A stretch of DNA of 64,000 nt from Nostoc carneum NIES-2107 (GCA_002368155.1 AP018180.1:1570777-1634776), one strand, 5' to 3'; shown: positions 35,587-45,413, counted from the first letter of the stretch. The notes: generated by a model from the sequence alone, not told the origin. Numbers and translations: made by a program.

Positions 35587-37968
35587 CTACTGCCACCACC
35601 GTACTACATCATAAATTGCTCGGATAACTTCTACTATTGCTGCTTGACCACCTAATACCCAGATAACTGGAGAAAATACTGCGAGATATTCCAGCAATTT
35701 AGGGCGATCGCCAAGGGATAATTGATGTAATGTATCTTGCCAAAGGGGAAAAATTTCCTCAGCTGGTAGTTGTGAAAAACTGGAAGCTAAGGCAGTAAAA
35801 GCTGTGGCATTGAAGAAATAAGTTGCTGGAACTGCGCTAGCAACACAAGCCAGGGCTTCTGGTAAGACTTGGGGTACTTTCTCAACTAAAGCACTCAAAG
35901 GATAGACACGACGAGACTCATCCTCAATTGCTCTGGTAGCAGCAAGGGCTTCTGGTAATAACTCTGGTGGTAGTTTTGGTATTAGAGTACTCAAGCTATG
36001 GGCACGATGGTATTCATCCTCAATTGCCTTAGCTGTAGCCAGGGCTTCTGGCAAAATGTGTGGTAATTTCTCGGCTAAGGCAATCAAAGCATCGGCACGA
36101 TAGTACTCATCCTCAATTGTCCTGGCTGTAGCAAGGGCTTCTGGCAAAATTTCTGGTAATTTTTGAACTAAGGCAATCAAAGCATCGACACGATAAAGGT
36201 CATCCTGAATCTCTCTAGCAGCAGTAAGGACTTCTGGTAATAATTCTGGTGGTAGTTTCTCGGCTAATTCACTTAACCTCTGGACACGAGAAGACTGATT
36301 CTGAAGCGCCTCAGTAGCAGCAATAGCTTCTGGCAAAAGTTCTGGTAGTCTTTGGGCTAAGGCAATCAAAACCTCAGCACGATCATACTCATTCTGAGTT
36401 TCTCTAGCAGCCGCAATAGCTTCTGGCACAACTTCTGGTAGTTTCTCTACTAAGGCTATCAAAGCATTAGCGCGCTCGTAATGATTCTGAATTTTCCGAG
36501 CGATCGCTAAGACTTCGGGTAATAATTCTGGTGGTAGTTTCTCAGCTAATTCACTTAACCGATGACCACGACAAGACTCATCCCGAATCGCCTCGGTAGC
36601 AGCAAGGGCTTCGGGCAAAAGTTCTGGTAGTCTTTGGGCTAAGGCAATCAAAACCTCAGCACGATAATAGTCCTCCTGAGTTTCTCTAGCAGCAGTCAGG
36701 GCTTCTGGCAGTAGTTCTGGTGGTAGTTTCTCTACTAAAGCTATCAAAACTTCAGCACGAGTCATTCCATCCTCAATCACTCTGGCAGCAGTCAGGGCTG
36801 CTGGCAATACCTCTGGTAGTTTCTGGGCTAAGACTATCAACACCTTGGCACGATAATACTCCTTTTGAATCATCTTGGCAGTAGCTAGGGCTGCTGATAA
36901 TAGCTCTGTTGGCAATTTCTCAGCTAAGGCACTCAAGACATGGGTAAGATAATACTCATCCCCACTCATTCGCGCAATTGCCAGGGCTTCTGGTAATAAC
37001 TCTGCTGGTAGTTGCGGTGCTAACTCTCTCAATTCCTGGGTACAATCAAACTCAGATGCGATCGCTCTCACCGCAGCTAAGGCATCTAACAAAACTTCTA
37101 TTGGTGTCTGTTCTAAGCTACTCCAGGTATCGCTGGTAACAGAAACTCCTGGTGAAACTGCGCCTTGTGTTAAATTTGGTGGCAAATACTTGACTAACTC
37201 TGCCAGCGCTCTTGCTTTCTCCTCTGGTTTTGGGTGTTGTTGGGCAGAAGCTAGTCCTTGTTCTGCCGTCCACAGATGATTTTTAACTAACGCCACTACC
37301 AATTCCGCTGGTATATTAGTCGGCAAACTGTTAATTGATGCCATAATCAAAGCATAGCGACACTGCAAACCCACCACTTGCGGCGTTGATTTTTGCCAAT
37401 TCGCCTGGACTAATTCCCAAGCACGGGATATATCTGCAATGTAACCCCTCGTTTGTGCCAACTTCTCCCGCGCTTCAAACCAGCCATTACCCCCTGTCTG
37501 CGACTCTTCCCGTAATAAAGAGTGAATCTCTTCCAAGAGTCCCGCCTTCTCCAAATGCCAAGCTAAATGCTGATGAATGTAACCATCATCAGGCAAAGTA
37601 TGCCATAAATGATTGTGGGTTTGCTGGCGATACTTTGCCAACAAAGCAGCGTGAGCATCAACTAAGGAAATACCTAACCCTGGTAAATCATCGTGATGCT
37701 TTGGCGTTGTCGGCGCAGTTAACTTTTGAAGTGCTAAATTGTGGAATGATTCATGCAAGCGATAGGTTTTTGTCCCATCAGCCAAAGCCGCACCAGGTAA
37801 TAGTAAAGCTTGATTGTGTAAATCTTCTAATATTTCTAATGCATCACCCTCAGAAGCCATATCCCAAAGGGTTGCTGCCATTTTGGGTGTAATATTTGCA
37901 TCTGCTGCTAATACACCCAACCAAGTAAAATATGCTCTTTGCGTTTGTGATAGTCGCTGAATACTCAC
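35587..37968 (-). CDS. Repeat protein lacking its NB-ARC half (truncated STAND paralogue)
   Basis: A 793-residue protein matching the C-terminal part of the NB-ARC protein at 40862-45247. It starts (GTG) inside the winged-helix region (LGVLAADANITPKMAATLWD), keeps an MHD-like YRLHESFHNLA, a helical part, and about 13 repeats of 31-32 residues of the form EALxxARxIQDExxRADALIALxEKLPxxLLP. In-frame homology continues upstream of the start (KRLKLRALLN against KRLSLTASLN in the paralogue) until a TGA, showing the 5' NB-ARC region was lost. It may be a decaying gene or a free repeat protein; the long intact frame argues for recent loss or retained use. Confidence 0.8.
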   Translation of the reverse strand: MSIQRLSQTQRAYFTWLGVLAADANITPKMAATLWDMASEGDALEILEDLHNQALLLPGAALADGTKTYRLHESFHNLALQKLTAPTTPKHHDDLPGLGISLVDAHAALLAKYRQQTHNHLWHTLPDDGYIHQHLAWHLEKAGLLEEIHSLLREESQTGGNGWFEAREKLAQTRGYIADISRAWELVQANWQKSTPQVVGLQCRYALIMASINSLPTNIPAELVVALVKNHLWTAEQGLASAQQHPKPEEKARALAELVKYLPPNLTQGAVSPGVSVTSDTWSSLEQTPIEVLLDALAAVRAIASEFDCTQELRELAPQLPAELLPEALAIARMSGDEYYLTHVLSALAEKLPTELLSAALATAKMIQKEYYRAKVLIVLAQKLPEVLPAALTAARVIEDGMTRAEVLIALVEKLPPELLPEALTAARETQEDYYRAEVLIALAQRLPELLPEALAATEAIRDESCRGHRLSELAEKLPPELLPEVLAIARKIQNHYERANALIALVEKLPEVVPEAIAAARETQNEYDRAEVLIALAQRLPELLPEAIAATEALQNQSSRVQRLSELAEKLPPELLPEVLTAAREIQDDLYRVDALIALVQKLPEILPEALATARTIEDEYYRADALIALAEKLPHILPEALATAKAIEDEYHRAHSLSTLIPKLPPELLPEALAATRAIEDESRRVYPLSALVEKVPQVLPEALACVASAVPATYFFNATAFTALASSFSQLPAEEIFPLWQDTLHQLSLGDRPKLLEYLAVFSPVIWVLGGQAAIVEVIRAIYDVVRWWQ

Positions 37969-38503
37969 ATTTAATAATGCTCTTAATTTGAGGCGTTTTC
38001 ACCAAATTTTATCAGCTATCCAGGGTTTAGCACTGCTAGACCCCTACAGAGTATTTGTTTTTTATATTTCTATATCTGGTATTTATTGCCAATTTTTAAA
38101 CCTCAATAAATAGAGATACAATGTATTGCAATTACATCAATTACACAGGTAGGGTCAAGGCATTGCCCAGTTGTGTCAACTTAAATGTGAAACCCCCTTG
38201 GTTGCAAGGTTTCGCCCTCACCCCCAGCCCCTCTCCCGCAGGGAGAGGGGAGCAAGAGATTCAATTCCCCTTCTCCCTGAGGGAGAAGGGGTTAGGGGAT
38301 GAGGGCGTGATTTGTACAACACGCGTCGTATATAGCTTTTAGCTTAAGTTAATACCTATGGGCATTGCCTTGCCATGAGAATCATCAAAGGCGGCGGTAA
38401 ACCAACTCATTCAAGGCTTAGAAAGGATAGCCGCCCCGCCACCGTTAACTGTGTTTTCTGTCAACCATCAACAGTCAACAGTCAACAGTCAACATCCAAA
38501 AAA
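37969..38503. repeat. Remnant NB-ARC sequence and palindromic repeats
   Basis: The first bases (37969-38010) carry the fossil of the missing NB-ARC region. A 95-bp element at 38213-38307 has ends CGCCCTCA/TGAGGGCG and two internal hairpins (CCCCTCTCCC...GGGAGAGGGG; CCCCTTCTCCC...GGGAGAAGGGG). A TCAACAG tandem repeat lies near 38460-38495. Confidence 0.6.
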
Positions 38504-38923
38504 TTACGCTGTTTCTATAGGCTCAACAGGTGGTTTATCTGTACCTAATTTGATGCGGGTAATAGTACCTTTGCGGATGCGTTCGCCCTAGGCGTTGGCG
38601 AAGCCATCGCTCTTTAGCACACCACCAGCTTGCACATATTCAGCGCTTTCTTTTCCGTATCTGCCAGCAACAGACATCAGCATATTTTCACATACAACAC
38701 TCAAGGTTTTTTCTAACTTATCAATATCAGTTTTGGAGGCATCAACCACAGCCAAAGCAGTATTATGAGCGTTGAGTTTACTGCGTAATTCTTCAATTAG
38801 TTGCACTAGATTTTGTAAGCTATTAGAATTGCCAAAATCAAGATTTGGATCAATAGCTTGCATTCCAGAAGCTCTCTGTAGAGCTTTTTCCAGAATCCGC
38901 GATGAGCGTTTAGGTAGGGTCAT
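38504..38923 (-). pseudogene. Conserved hypothetical gene interrupted by a repeat insertion with an in-frame stop
   Basis: An intact frame of 111 residues (start ATG 38923) with a helical middle (LVQLIEELRSKLNAHNTALA, YGKESAEYVQAGGVLKS) stops at a TAG at 38588-38590. The same frame continues for 27 codons after it to a TAA at 38504: ERIRKGTITRIKLG and onward. The codons around the TAG (reading DGFANA, stop, G) are a copy of a common cyanobacterial GGCTTCGCCAACGCC repeat. Removing 24 bp joins GVLKS to ERIRK cleanly. So a repeat probably inserted and truncated the protein; it may still be made without its C-terminus. Function unknown. Confidence 0.75.
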
Positions 38924-39270
38924 ATAATAGATTCACTCCTCATAAACTTTGCTACTACAGCACCACGTAAATTCATCATTCTCAACTACCGAAATGCTGA
39001 CGTTGATTCATTTTGAATTTTGAATTTTGAATTTTGAATTCACACCAGTGCTACTATTAGCTTGTCTTAAAATGGGTAGATTTCGGTTCAGGGAAAATAA
39101 CAAATTTTTAGCTTTTTTTAACAATATTTCGGGTTATAATTCTGTAATTATGCGTAATCATCGAGCGATCGCCTTTTAATGGCGAATTTCTACCGGATGA
39201 GTAGATGATTAGATTGGGTTGACGTAAGAATTTGTTTTAAAAGTCCTCTTATTAGTAGCAAAATGTTTTA

Positions 39271-39346
39271 GATCCCCCTAAATCCCCCTTAAAAAGGGGG
39301 ACTTTGAGAGGTTTTGCCCCCCTTTTTAAGGGGGGTTGGGGGGATC
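39271..39346. repeat. GATCCCCC palindromic element
   Basis: 76 bp with outer inverted ends GATCCCCC and GGGGGGATC and inner hairpins of CCCCCTTAAAAAGGGGG type. Typical dispersed cyanobacterial palindromic repeat. Confidence 0.65.
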
Positions 39347-39520
39347 AATAAGTGCTTAAAATCACAGCCCATCACTTTTCAAAGAAGCTCTTAACCCAAA
39401 TTACAGCTATATATGCTGTTTGTTAACTCGTAGCAGCACAGTTTCTCACCACCTAGTACAGCCGCTTGGCACAAAAAATTGGCTCGTTGGTTGTGAATGA
39501 GAGCTGGTTGTGAACGAAGG

Positions 39521-39709
39521 AGCGCTCATTGATAGACAACCCGATCGCGTTGGTTGTGAAGGAACCGATGTTCTCTATGGATGAGCGCTCATTGATAGAC
39601 AACCCGATCGCGTTGGTTATGAAGGAACCGATGTTCTCTATGGATGAGCGCTCATTGATAGACAACCCGATCACGTTGGTTATGAAGGAACCGATGTTCT
39701 CTATGGATG
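39521..39709. repeat. 63-bp minisatellite, three copies
   Basis: Three tandem 63-bp units start at AGCGCTCATTGATAGACAAC (39521, 39584, 39647), nearly identical. 63 is a multiple of three and both strands stay open: 21-residue units on each strand. A gene is not claimed; the composition gives no domain. Confidence 0.8.
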
Positions 39710-39879
39710 AGGTAATTTTGGGAAAGAAGGCTGATTTGGCGTAGATGCTGCATCGCTTGGTGGTAGAAATCGCAGCGAAGAGATGGAGTGCAAATCTTAC
39801 AAGGTTAAGCGATCGCATTTTCTGGAATACTAACTTTGTAATAATGATATTGAGCGTGAAATAATGGGGAGAATAAGTT

Positions 39880-40173
39880 TTGGCAACTATTACCGATATC
39901 GGCACACTAATCAACCATAATCCTGAAGTACACGGAGGTTGCCCGATTATTGCTGGTACAGGGGTGACAGTCCGGCGTATAGCTATTTGGTATAAACAAG
40001 GTTACAGTGCAGAAGAAATTGCCGAGCAAATTAATCATCTAAATTTAGCCCAGATTTATGCAGCTTTAGCTTATTATCATGCGAACCGTGAAGAAATTGA
40101 TGCTGATATTGCAGCCGAAGCAGCCGAAGCTGCGAGATTAGAAAAACTGCATCAGACTCAAAAACTTTCATGA
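39880..40173 (+). CDS. DUF433 antitoxin-like protein
   Basis: A 97-residue protein of the DUF433 family. The hallmark is IxHNPEVHGGCPIIAGTGVTVRRIA (N-terminal beta part and turn), then a winged-helix segment YKQGYSAEEIAEQINHLNLAQ. DUF433 proteins are DNA-binding antitoxins. A TTG start is used; no in-frame ATG lies upstream and GGGGAG precedes it. It overlaps the toxin gene by 4 bp, the usual arrangement. Confidence 0.88.
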   Translation: MATITDIGTLINHNPEVHGGCPIIAGTGVTVRRIAIWYKQGYSAEEIAEQINHLNLAQIYAALAYYHANREEIDADIAAEAAEAARLEKLHQTQKLS

Positions 40174-40538
40174 GCCAAATTCGATTGTACATGGATGAAG
40201 ATTCTACGGCACATTCTTTAGTTATGGCTCTACAAAATCGTGGTGTAGATGTAATCACAAGTTTAAGTGTTAATAGACTGGGCTATACCGATGAAGAACA
40301 ACTGAAATGGGCAACAGAGCAAGGTCTAGTTTTATATAGTGCTAATATTAGGGATTTCTACCGTTTACACAGTAAATTTTTGAGCGAAGAACAATCCCAT
40401 GCTGGAATGATTTTAGTACAACAGCAACGTTACTCAGTGGGCGAATTAATGCGCGGGATTTTGAGGTTAATTGCAGCTAAGTCAGCAGCAGAAATGCAGA
40501 ATCAGGTGGTATTTTTAAGTACTTGGATTGAAGAATAG
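40170..40538 (+). CDS. DUF5615 PIN-like toxin
   Basis: A 122-residue PIN-like protein. The start IRLYMDEDST carries the conserved acidic pair; a further Asp is in SANIRDFYRLH. PIN-fold toxins of this type are RNases held by the DUF433 partner. It overlaps the antitoxin gene by 4 bp, so the two are translationally coupled. No target is evident. Confidence 0.87.
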   Translation: MSQIRLYMDEDSTAHSLVMALQNRGVDVITSLSVNRLGYTDEEQLKWATEQGLVLYSANIRDFYRLHSKFLSEEQSHAGMILVQQQRYSVGELMRGILRLIAAKSAAEMQNQVVFLSTWIEE

Positions 40539-40543
40539 GTTGA

Positions 40544-40817
40544 GCGATCGCATTTTCTGAGTAGTGAACCGCGATCGCATTTTGTCGAGCAGCGATCGCA
40601 CTCCATACTTTTGAGGCTGGGAAGGCGATCGCACTCTATACTTTTGAGGCTGGGAAGGCGATCGCACTTAATACTTTGAGGCTGAGAAGGCGATCGCACT
40701 TCATACTTTTGAGGCTGGGAAGGCGATCGCATTTTGTCGAGCAGCGATCGCACTCCATACTTGTGAGGCTGGGAAGGCGATCGCACTTAATACTGTTGAG
40801 ACTGGGAAGGCGATCGC
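40544..40817. repeat. HIP1 array: ten GCGATCGC octamers in 274 bp
   Basis: GCGATCGC occurs at 40544, 40571, 40592, 40625, 40658, 40690, 40723, 40744, 40777 and 40810. From 40592 the spacing is mostly 32-33 bp because a unit (GCGATCGCACTCCATACTT plus TTGAGGCTGGGAAG) is tandemly repeated. It fills the gap between the toxin gene and the end of the NB-ARC gene. No coding function. Confidence 0.85.
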
Positions 40818-40837
40818 ACTCCATACTTGTGAGCTGT

Positions 40838-40862
40838 AAATTACGAATTACGAATTACAAAT
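40838..40862. repeat. AATTACGAATTACGAATTAC repeat at the 3' end of the NB-ARC gene
   Basis: A short tandem AATTACG repeat directly beside the stop codon. Inverse copies (AATTCGTAATTCGTAATT) lie at the ends of the RluA-type gene (about 54306) and the NRPS gene (about 60808). Confidence 0.6.
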
Positions 40863-43800
40863 TATTTCCACCATCGCCCTACATCCACAATTGCGCGGGC
40901 AATTTCTGCCGTTGCAACTTCACCACCTAATGCAAAGATAACTGGAAACAATGCTTTGATATCTGGGAGTAAAATAGAACGAGTGCGAAGCGATAATTGA
41001 TGAAGTATATCTCGCCAAAGCGGAAAAAGTATGACAGATGGATTTTGTGACAGACCAAAAGCTAATGCACTCAGAATATAGGTGCGATAATCCTTAGACT
41101 GAATTGCCTGAGCGGCGGTGAGGGCTTCTGGCAACAACTCTGATGGTAGTTTCGCGATTAATGCACTCAGAGCAAAAGAGCGATAACTCTCATCCTGAAT
41201 TGCGCGAGCGGTAGTAAGAGCTTCTGGCAATACCTCTGGTAGTTTCATGGCTAATGCACTCAGAGCATTGGCGCGAGAATACTCATCCTGAATTGCGCGA
41301 GCGGTAGTGAGAGCTTCTGGCAATACCTCTGGTAGTTTCATGGCTAATGCACTCAGAGCATTGAAACGAGAATATTCATCCTGAATCACGCGAGCAGCAG
41401 TGAGTGCTTCTGGTAATACTTCTGGTAGTTTCATGGCTAATGCACTTAAGGCATTGGCGCGATATCTCTCATCCTGAATCGTGCGAGCAGTGATGAGAGC
41501 TTCTGGTAACAATTCTGGTGACAGATTCTCAGCTAATGCACTCAGAGCATTGGCGCGATATCTTTCATCCTGAATGGCGCGAGCGGTAGTGAAAGCTTCT
41601 GGTAATACCTCTGGTAGTTTCGGGGCTAATGCACTCAGAGCATTGGCGCGATATCTCTCATCCTGAATCGTGCGAGCAGTGATGAGAGCTTCTGGCAACA
41701 ATTCTGGTGGCAGATTCTCAGCTAAGGCACTCAAGGTATAGGCGCGAGAATATTCATCCTGAATTGCGCGAGTGGCAGTGAGTACTTCTAGCAATACCTT
41801 TGGTAGTTTCGCAGCTAATGCACTTAGGGCTGAGGTGCGATATTTCTGATCCTGAATCGCGCGAATGGCGGTAAGAGCTTCTGGTAATACCTCTGGTAGT
41901 GTTGCGGCTAATGCGCTCAGGGCATCGATGCGATATCTTTCATCCTGAATCGCGCGAATGGCGGTAAGAGCTTCTGGTAATACCTCTGGTAGTTTCATGG
42001 CTAATGCACTCAGAGCATTGGCGCGAGAATACTCATCCTGAATTGCGCGAGCGGTAGTGAGAGCTTCTGGCAATACATCTGGTAGTTTTGCGGCTAATGC
42101 GCTCAGGGCATCGGCGCGAGAATACTCATCCTGAATTATGCGAGTGGCGGTGAGAGCTTCTGGCAATACCTCTGGTAGTTTCATGGCTAATGTGCTCAGG
42201 GCATCGGCGCGATATCTTTCATCCTGAATTGCGCGAATGGCGGTAAGAGCTTCTGGCAATACCTCTGGTAGTTTCATGGCTAATGTGCTCAGGGCATCGG
42301 CGCGATATCTTTCATCCTGAATTGTGCGAGTGGCGGTGAGAGCTTCTGGCAATACCTCTGGTAGTTTCATGGCTAATGTACTCAGAACATTGGCACGATA
42401 TCTCTGATTCTGAATCGCGCGAATGGCGGTAAGAGCTTCTGGCAATACCTCTGGTAGTTTCGCTGCTAATGCACTCAGAACATTGGCGCGATCTTCCTCA
42501 GACTGAATCGCACGAGCTGTGATGAGTGCTTCCGGCAACAAATCTGGCAGTTTAGCGGCTAATACACTCAGCGCATTGGCACGATATCTCTGGTTCTGAA
42601 TCGCGTGAGCGGCGGTGAGTGCTTGCGGCAACAACTCTGGTGGTAGTTTCGCTGCTAATGCACTCAGAACATTGGCACGATCTTCCTCAGACTGAATCGC
42701 GCGAGCGGCGATGAGAGCTTCTGGAAACAACTCTGGTGGTAGTTTCGCTGCTAATGCACTCAGAACATTGGCACGATCTTCCTCAGACTGAATCGCGCGA
42801 GCGGCGATGAGAGCTTCTGGAAACAACTCTGGTGGTAGTTTCGCTGCTAATGCACTCAGAACATTGGCGCGATCTTCCTCAGACTGAATCGCACGAGCGG
42901 CAGTGAGTGCTTCTGGCAATATCTCTGGTAGTTGGGTTGCTAATTGACTCAGGACATTGGCACGAGATATCTCATTCTGAATTGCGCGAGTGGCGGTGAG
43001 TGCTTCCGGCAATATCTCCGGTAGTTTCACGGCTAATGCACTCAGAGCAAAGGCTTTATCTCTCTCGCTCTGAATGGCGCGAGCGGCGGTGAGTGTTTCT
43101 GGTAACAACTCTTGTGGTAGTTTTTCGGCTAATGCGCTCAGGGCATTGGCGCGCTCTTGTTCAGATTGAATTGTACGAGCGGCGGTGAGGGCTTCTGGCA
43201 GTGCTAGTTTTTTTAAATTTGGTGGCAAATAGTTGACTAACTCTGCAAGAGCATCGACTTTCTGCTTTAGTTCTGGGTTTTGCAAGGCATAAGCTAGACC
43301 TTGTTCAGCAGTCCACACATTGCTTTTGACCAACGCTACTAGCAATTTTACTGGTAATTTAGCTGCCAAACTATTAAGGGATGCTGTAATCAAAGCATAG
43401 CGACACTGCAAACTCACCACTTGGGGCAATGTTGATTCATCCCAATTCGCCTCTGCTAATTCCCAAGCACGAGAAATATCTGTGACGTAACCCCCAGTTT
43501 GCCCCAACTTTTCCCGCACTTCAAACCAGCCATTACTCCCAGTTGACGACTCTTCCCGCAACAAAGAGTGAATCTCTTCAAAGAGTCCCGCCTTTTCCAA
43601 ATGCCAAACTAAACGCTGATGAATGTAACCATCATCAGGCAAGGTATGCCATAAATTATTCTGGGTTTTCTGCCGATATTTCTCCACAAAAGCGGCGTGA
43701 GCATCAGCAAGATTTAAACCTAGCCCTGGCAAATCTCCTGTCCGCTTTGGCTCTGGCGCAGCAGTTAACAAATTACAGGCTAAATCATGGAATAAGTCAT

Positions 43801-45247
43801 GTAACCGATAGGTAGGCGTACCATCAGCAAGGGGTACTCCTGTTAATAACAATGCTTTATTCCGTAAATATTGCAATATTTTGGCAGCATCACGCTCACC
43901 CATTCCCCACAGCGTCGCCACCATCATCTTATTAATGTTCACATCCTCCGGCAACACCCCCAACCAAGCGAAATGCTGCTGCTTTTCTTGAGGCATTCGC
44001 TTAATACTCAAATTTAATGATGCCGTTAAACTCAGGCGTTTTAAACTCGCCTCATCGGTAATTTCTTCCGCTTCCGGTCGGTCAAAACTTGTTAATCTGG
44101 CTACCTCTTGCTGAATATCCGCTAATAGTTCATCCCAAGTTGTACCACAAGCAACTTCGGCGGCTGCGAGTTCCAATGCTAGGGGGAGATAACCAACGCC
44201 TTTGGCTAAATTTTCTGCTGACTGACGTTCTGCACCTGTAATCTCCCGTCTTAATTTCTTCGTCAGCAATCCCATAGCCTGCTCTGGTTTCATTATATCC
44301 AGGTTGTAGGTGCTAGCTGCTAAGGCATCGGCAATTGCCGCTTCACGAGTTGTGACTAAAACCTGACACCGCACCCCACCCACATTAAACGCTTGTGCAT
44401 CTTGGGTATTCCAAGCATCATCCACCACCAGCAACACAGCTTTGTCATAAAGCAGCGTCCGTAAATGAGTAGAAGTAGCTTCTACACTGGTAGGTTTAAA
44501 GCTATAGTCTCCTAACGCCTGCACCCAGCCACTCAGTAAGGAAAGCACATCCGGCTGTTGACCTAATGTTGCCCACAAAATACCATCACAAAACCGAGTT
44601 TGGATTTCTGTATCGAATGCTAAAGCGGCTGCTAAGGTCGATTTACCCACAGAAGCCAAACCGTGAATCGCAGTAATTACCAAAGTGCGATTATCCCCTG
44701 TAAGGAAGCGATTCTTTAAATCATCGCTGTATTCTGGGCGTTCTACAAAATGTGCAGGTAAAAGTGGTGCTTGACACAGAGTCAGCTTAGTTTGGGGTAC
44801 AACAGCAACACCCCCATCTTCAGGGTAATTAGCTTCTAGTTGTGGAGATTTATGAGATTTGTTGCTTTGCCATACCTCATCAAACCGTTTCAGGTTCTTT
44901 TCTTTATCCCTTGACCATAGCTTTAAAGTAAAGTGCCACTCATCAGAACCCTGAGTTTGAATCCGGTTATCTTCCAGAATTTTGACAAAATCCTTGAGTA
45001 AATTCAGCGCTTCGCGAATTTGCGTTTTAGTTAACTTACCTGGATGTTCGTCTTTTTGCGTCAACAACTCCAAAGTTACCAGAGTTGTTTTCATAGTCAG
45101 CTTGGGGTTAGCGCTGTCTGCTTCTTTCCAGTCGTACTCAATCTTAAAGTCATCTTCCGCAAACTCTCCAGCCGCAAAACCAAGCAACGCCGCCAACAGA
45201 CGCTTAACTCGCTTTTGAATTACAGGGCCTTTACTAAATCGCGCCAT
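40862..45247 (-). CDS. NB-ARC STAND ATPase with 23 tandem helical repeats
   Basis: A 1461-residue cytosolic STAND (NLR-like) protein. An N-terminal domain (1-150), perhaps an effector or adaptor, is not recognised. The NB-ARC part has Walker A HGLASVGKST (195-204), Walker B VLLVVDDAW (271-279), sensor VLVTTR (296-301), a GLPL-like YLPLALEL (353-360) and an MHD-like RLHDLFHDLA (481-490). After a linker, from about residue 700, come 23 repeats of 31-32 residues (consensus EALTAARAIQDERYRANALSAL... KLPEVLP), likely a curved sensor. Bacterial STANDs of this kind often sense phage proteins. Three consecutive repeats are nearly identical, a sign of recent expansion. Confidence 0.88.
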   Translation of the reverse strand: MARFSKGPVIQKRVKRLLAALLGFAAGEFAEDDFKIEYDWKEADSANPKLTMKTTLVTLELLTQKDEHPGKLTKTQIREALNLLKDFVKILEDNRIQTQGSDEWHFTLKLWSRDKEKNLKRFDEVWQSNKSHKSPQLEANYPEDGGVAVVPQTKLTLCQAPLLPAHFVERPEYSDDLKNRFLTGDNRTLVITAIHGLASVGKSTLAAALAFDTEIQTRFCDGILWATLGQQPDVLSLLSGWVQALGDYSFKPTSVEATSTHLRTLLYDKAVLLVVDDAWNTQDAQAFNVGGVRCQVLVTTREAAIADALAASTYNLDIMKPEQAMGLLTKKLRREITGAERQSAENLAKGVGYLPLALELAAAEVACGTTWDELLADIQQEVARLTSFDRPEAEEITDEASLKRLSLTASLNLSIKRMPQEKQQHFAWLGVLPEDVNINKMMVATLWGMGERDAAKILQYLRNKALLLTGVPLADGTPTYRLHDLFHDLACNLLTAAPEPKRTGDLPGLGLNLADAHAAFVEKYRQKTQNNLWHTLPDDGYIHQRLVWHLEKAGLFEEIHSLLREESSTGSNGWFEVREKLGQTGGYVTDISRAWELAEANWDESTLPQVVSLQCRYALITASLNSLAAKLPVKLLVALVKSNVWTAEQGLAYALQNPELKQKVDALAELVNYLPPNLKKLALPEALTAARTIQSEQERANALSALAEKLPQELLPETLTAARAIQSERDKAFALSALAVKLPEILPEALTATRAIQNEISRANVLSQLATQLPEILPEALTAARAIQSEEDRANVLSALAAKLPPELFPEALIAARAIQSEEDRANVLSALAAKLPPELFPEALIAARAIQSEEDRANVLSALAAKLPPELLPQALTAAHAIQNQRYRANALSVLAAKLPDLLPEALITARAIQSEEDRANVLSALAAKLPEVLPEALTAIRAIQNQRYRANVLSTLAMKLPEVLPEALTATRTIQDERYRADALSTLAMKLPEVLPEALTAIRAIQDERYRADALSTLAMKLPEVLPEALTATRIIQDEYSRADALSALAAKLPDVLPEALTTARAIQDEYSRANALSALAMKLPEVLPEALTAIRAIQDERYRIDALSALAATLPEVLPEALTAIRAIQDQKYRTSALSALAAKLPKVLLEVLTATRAIQDEYSRAYTLSALAENLPPELLPEALITARTIQDERYRANALSALAPKLPEVLPEAFTTARAIQDERYRANALSALAENLSPELLPEALITARTIQDERYRANALSALAMKLPEVLPEALTAARVIQDEYSRFNALSALAMKLPEVLPEALTTARAIQDEYSRANALSALAMKLPEVLPEALTTARAIQDESYRSFALSALIAKLPSELLPEALTAAQAIQSKDYRTYILSALAFGLSQNPSVILFPLWRDILHQLSLRTRSILLPDIKALFPVIFALGGEVATAEIARAIVDVGRWWK

Positions 45248-45413
45248 TGCATTGCCAAAATCGACCAGAAAGTTTGGGGCTACCCCAGTTTTAAAGCACT
45301 ACCCCAAGCTTCTTGAATCCTGATTTTAAAGCATTTCCCCCAACATTGGGGTATTTGCTTAAGGACACAACCCCAAAGAGATGCTTTAGCTACCAACTCT
45401 TTGAGGTACACAC

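Larger units (their letters stand above)
38924..39879. repeat. Long repeat-filled region
   Basis: Contains a TTTTGAA tandem repeat (about 39007-39040), a GATCCCCC/GGGGGGATC palindromic element (39271-39346) and the 63-bp minisatellite (39521-39709). Long frames on both strands across the minisatellite are repeat artefacts. No convincing gene; the toxin-antitoxin promoter must lie near the right end. Confidence 0.6.

Noticed and set aside
39453-39914. A 153-codon frame on the minus strand and a 71-codon frame on the plus strand
   Set aside because: Both are carried by the 63-bp minisatellite; no ribosome-binding site or domain supports either.
40544-40817. CRISPR-like array because of the regular 32-33 bp period
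   Set aside because: The whole unit, including the part between HIP1 sites, is repeated, so there are no unique spacers, and no cas genes are near.
40502-40930. Several frames with CDRLPSL and RRSHF repeats
   Set aside because: They are translations of the HIP1 array in different frames.
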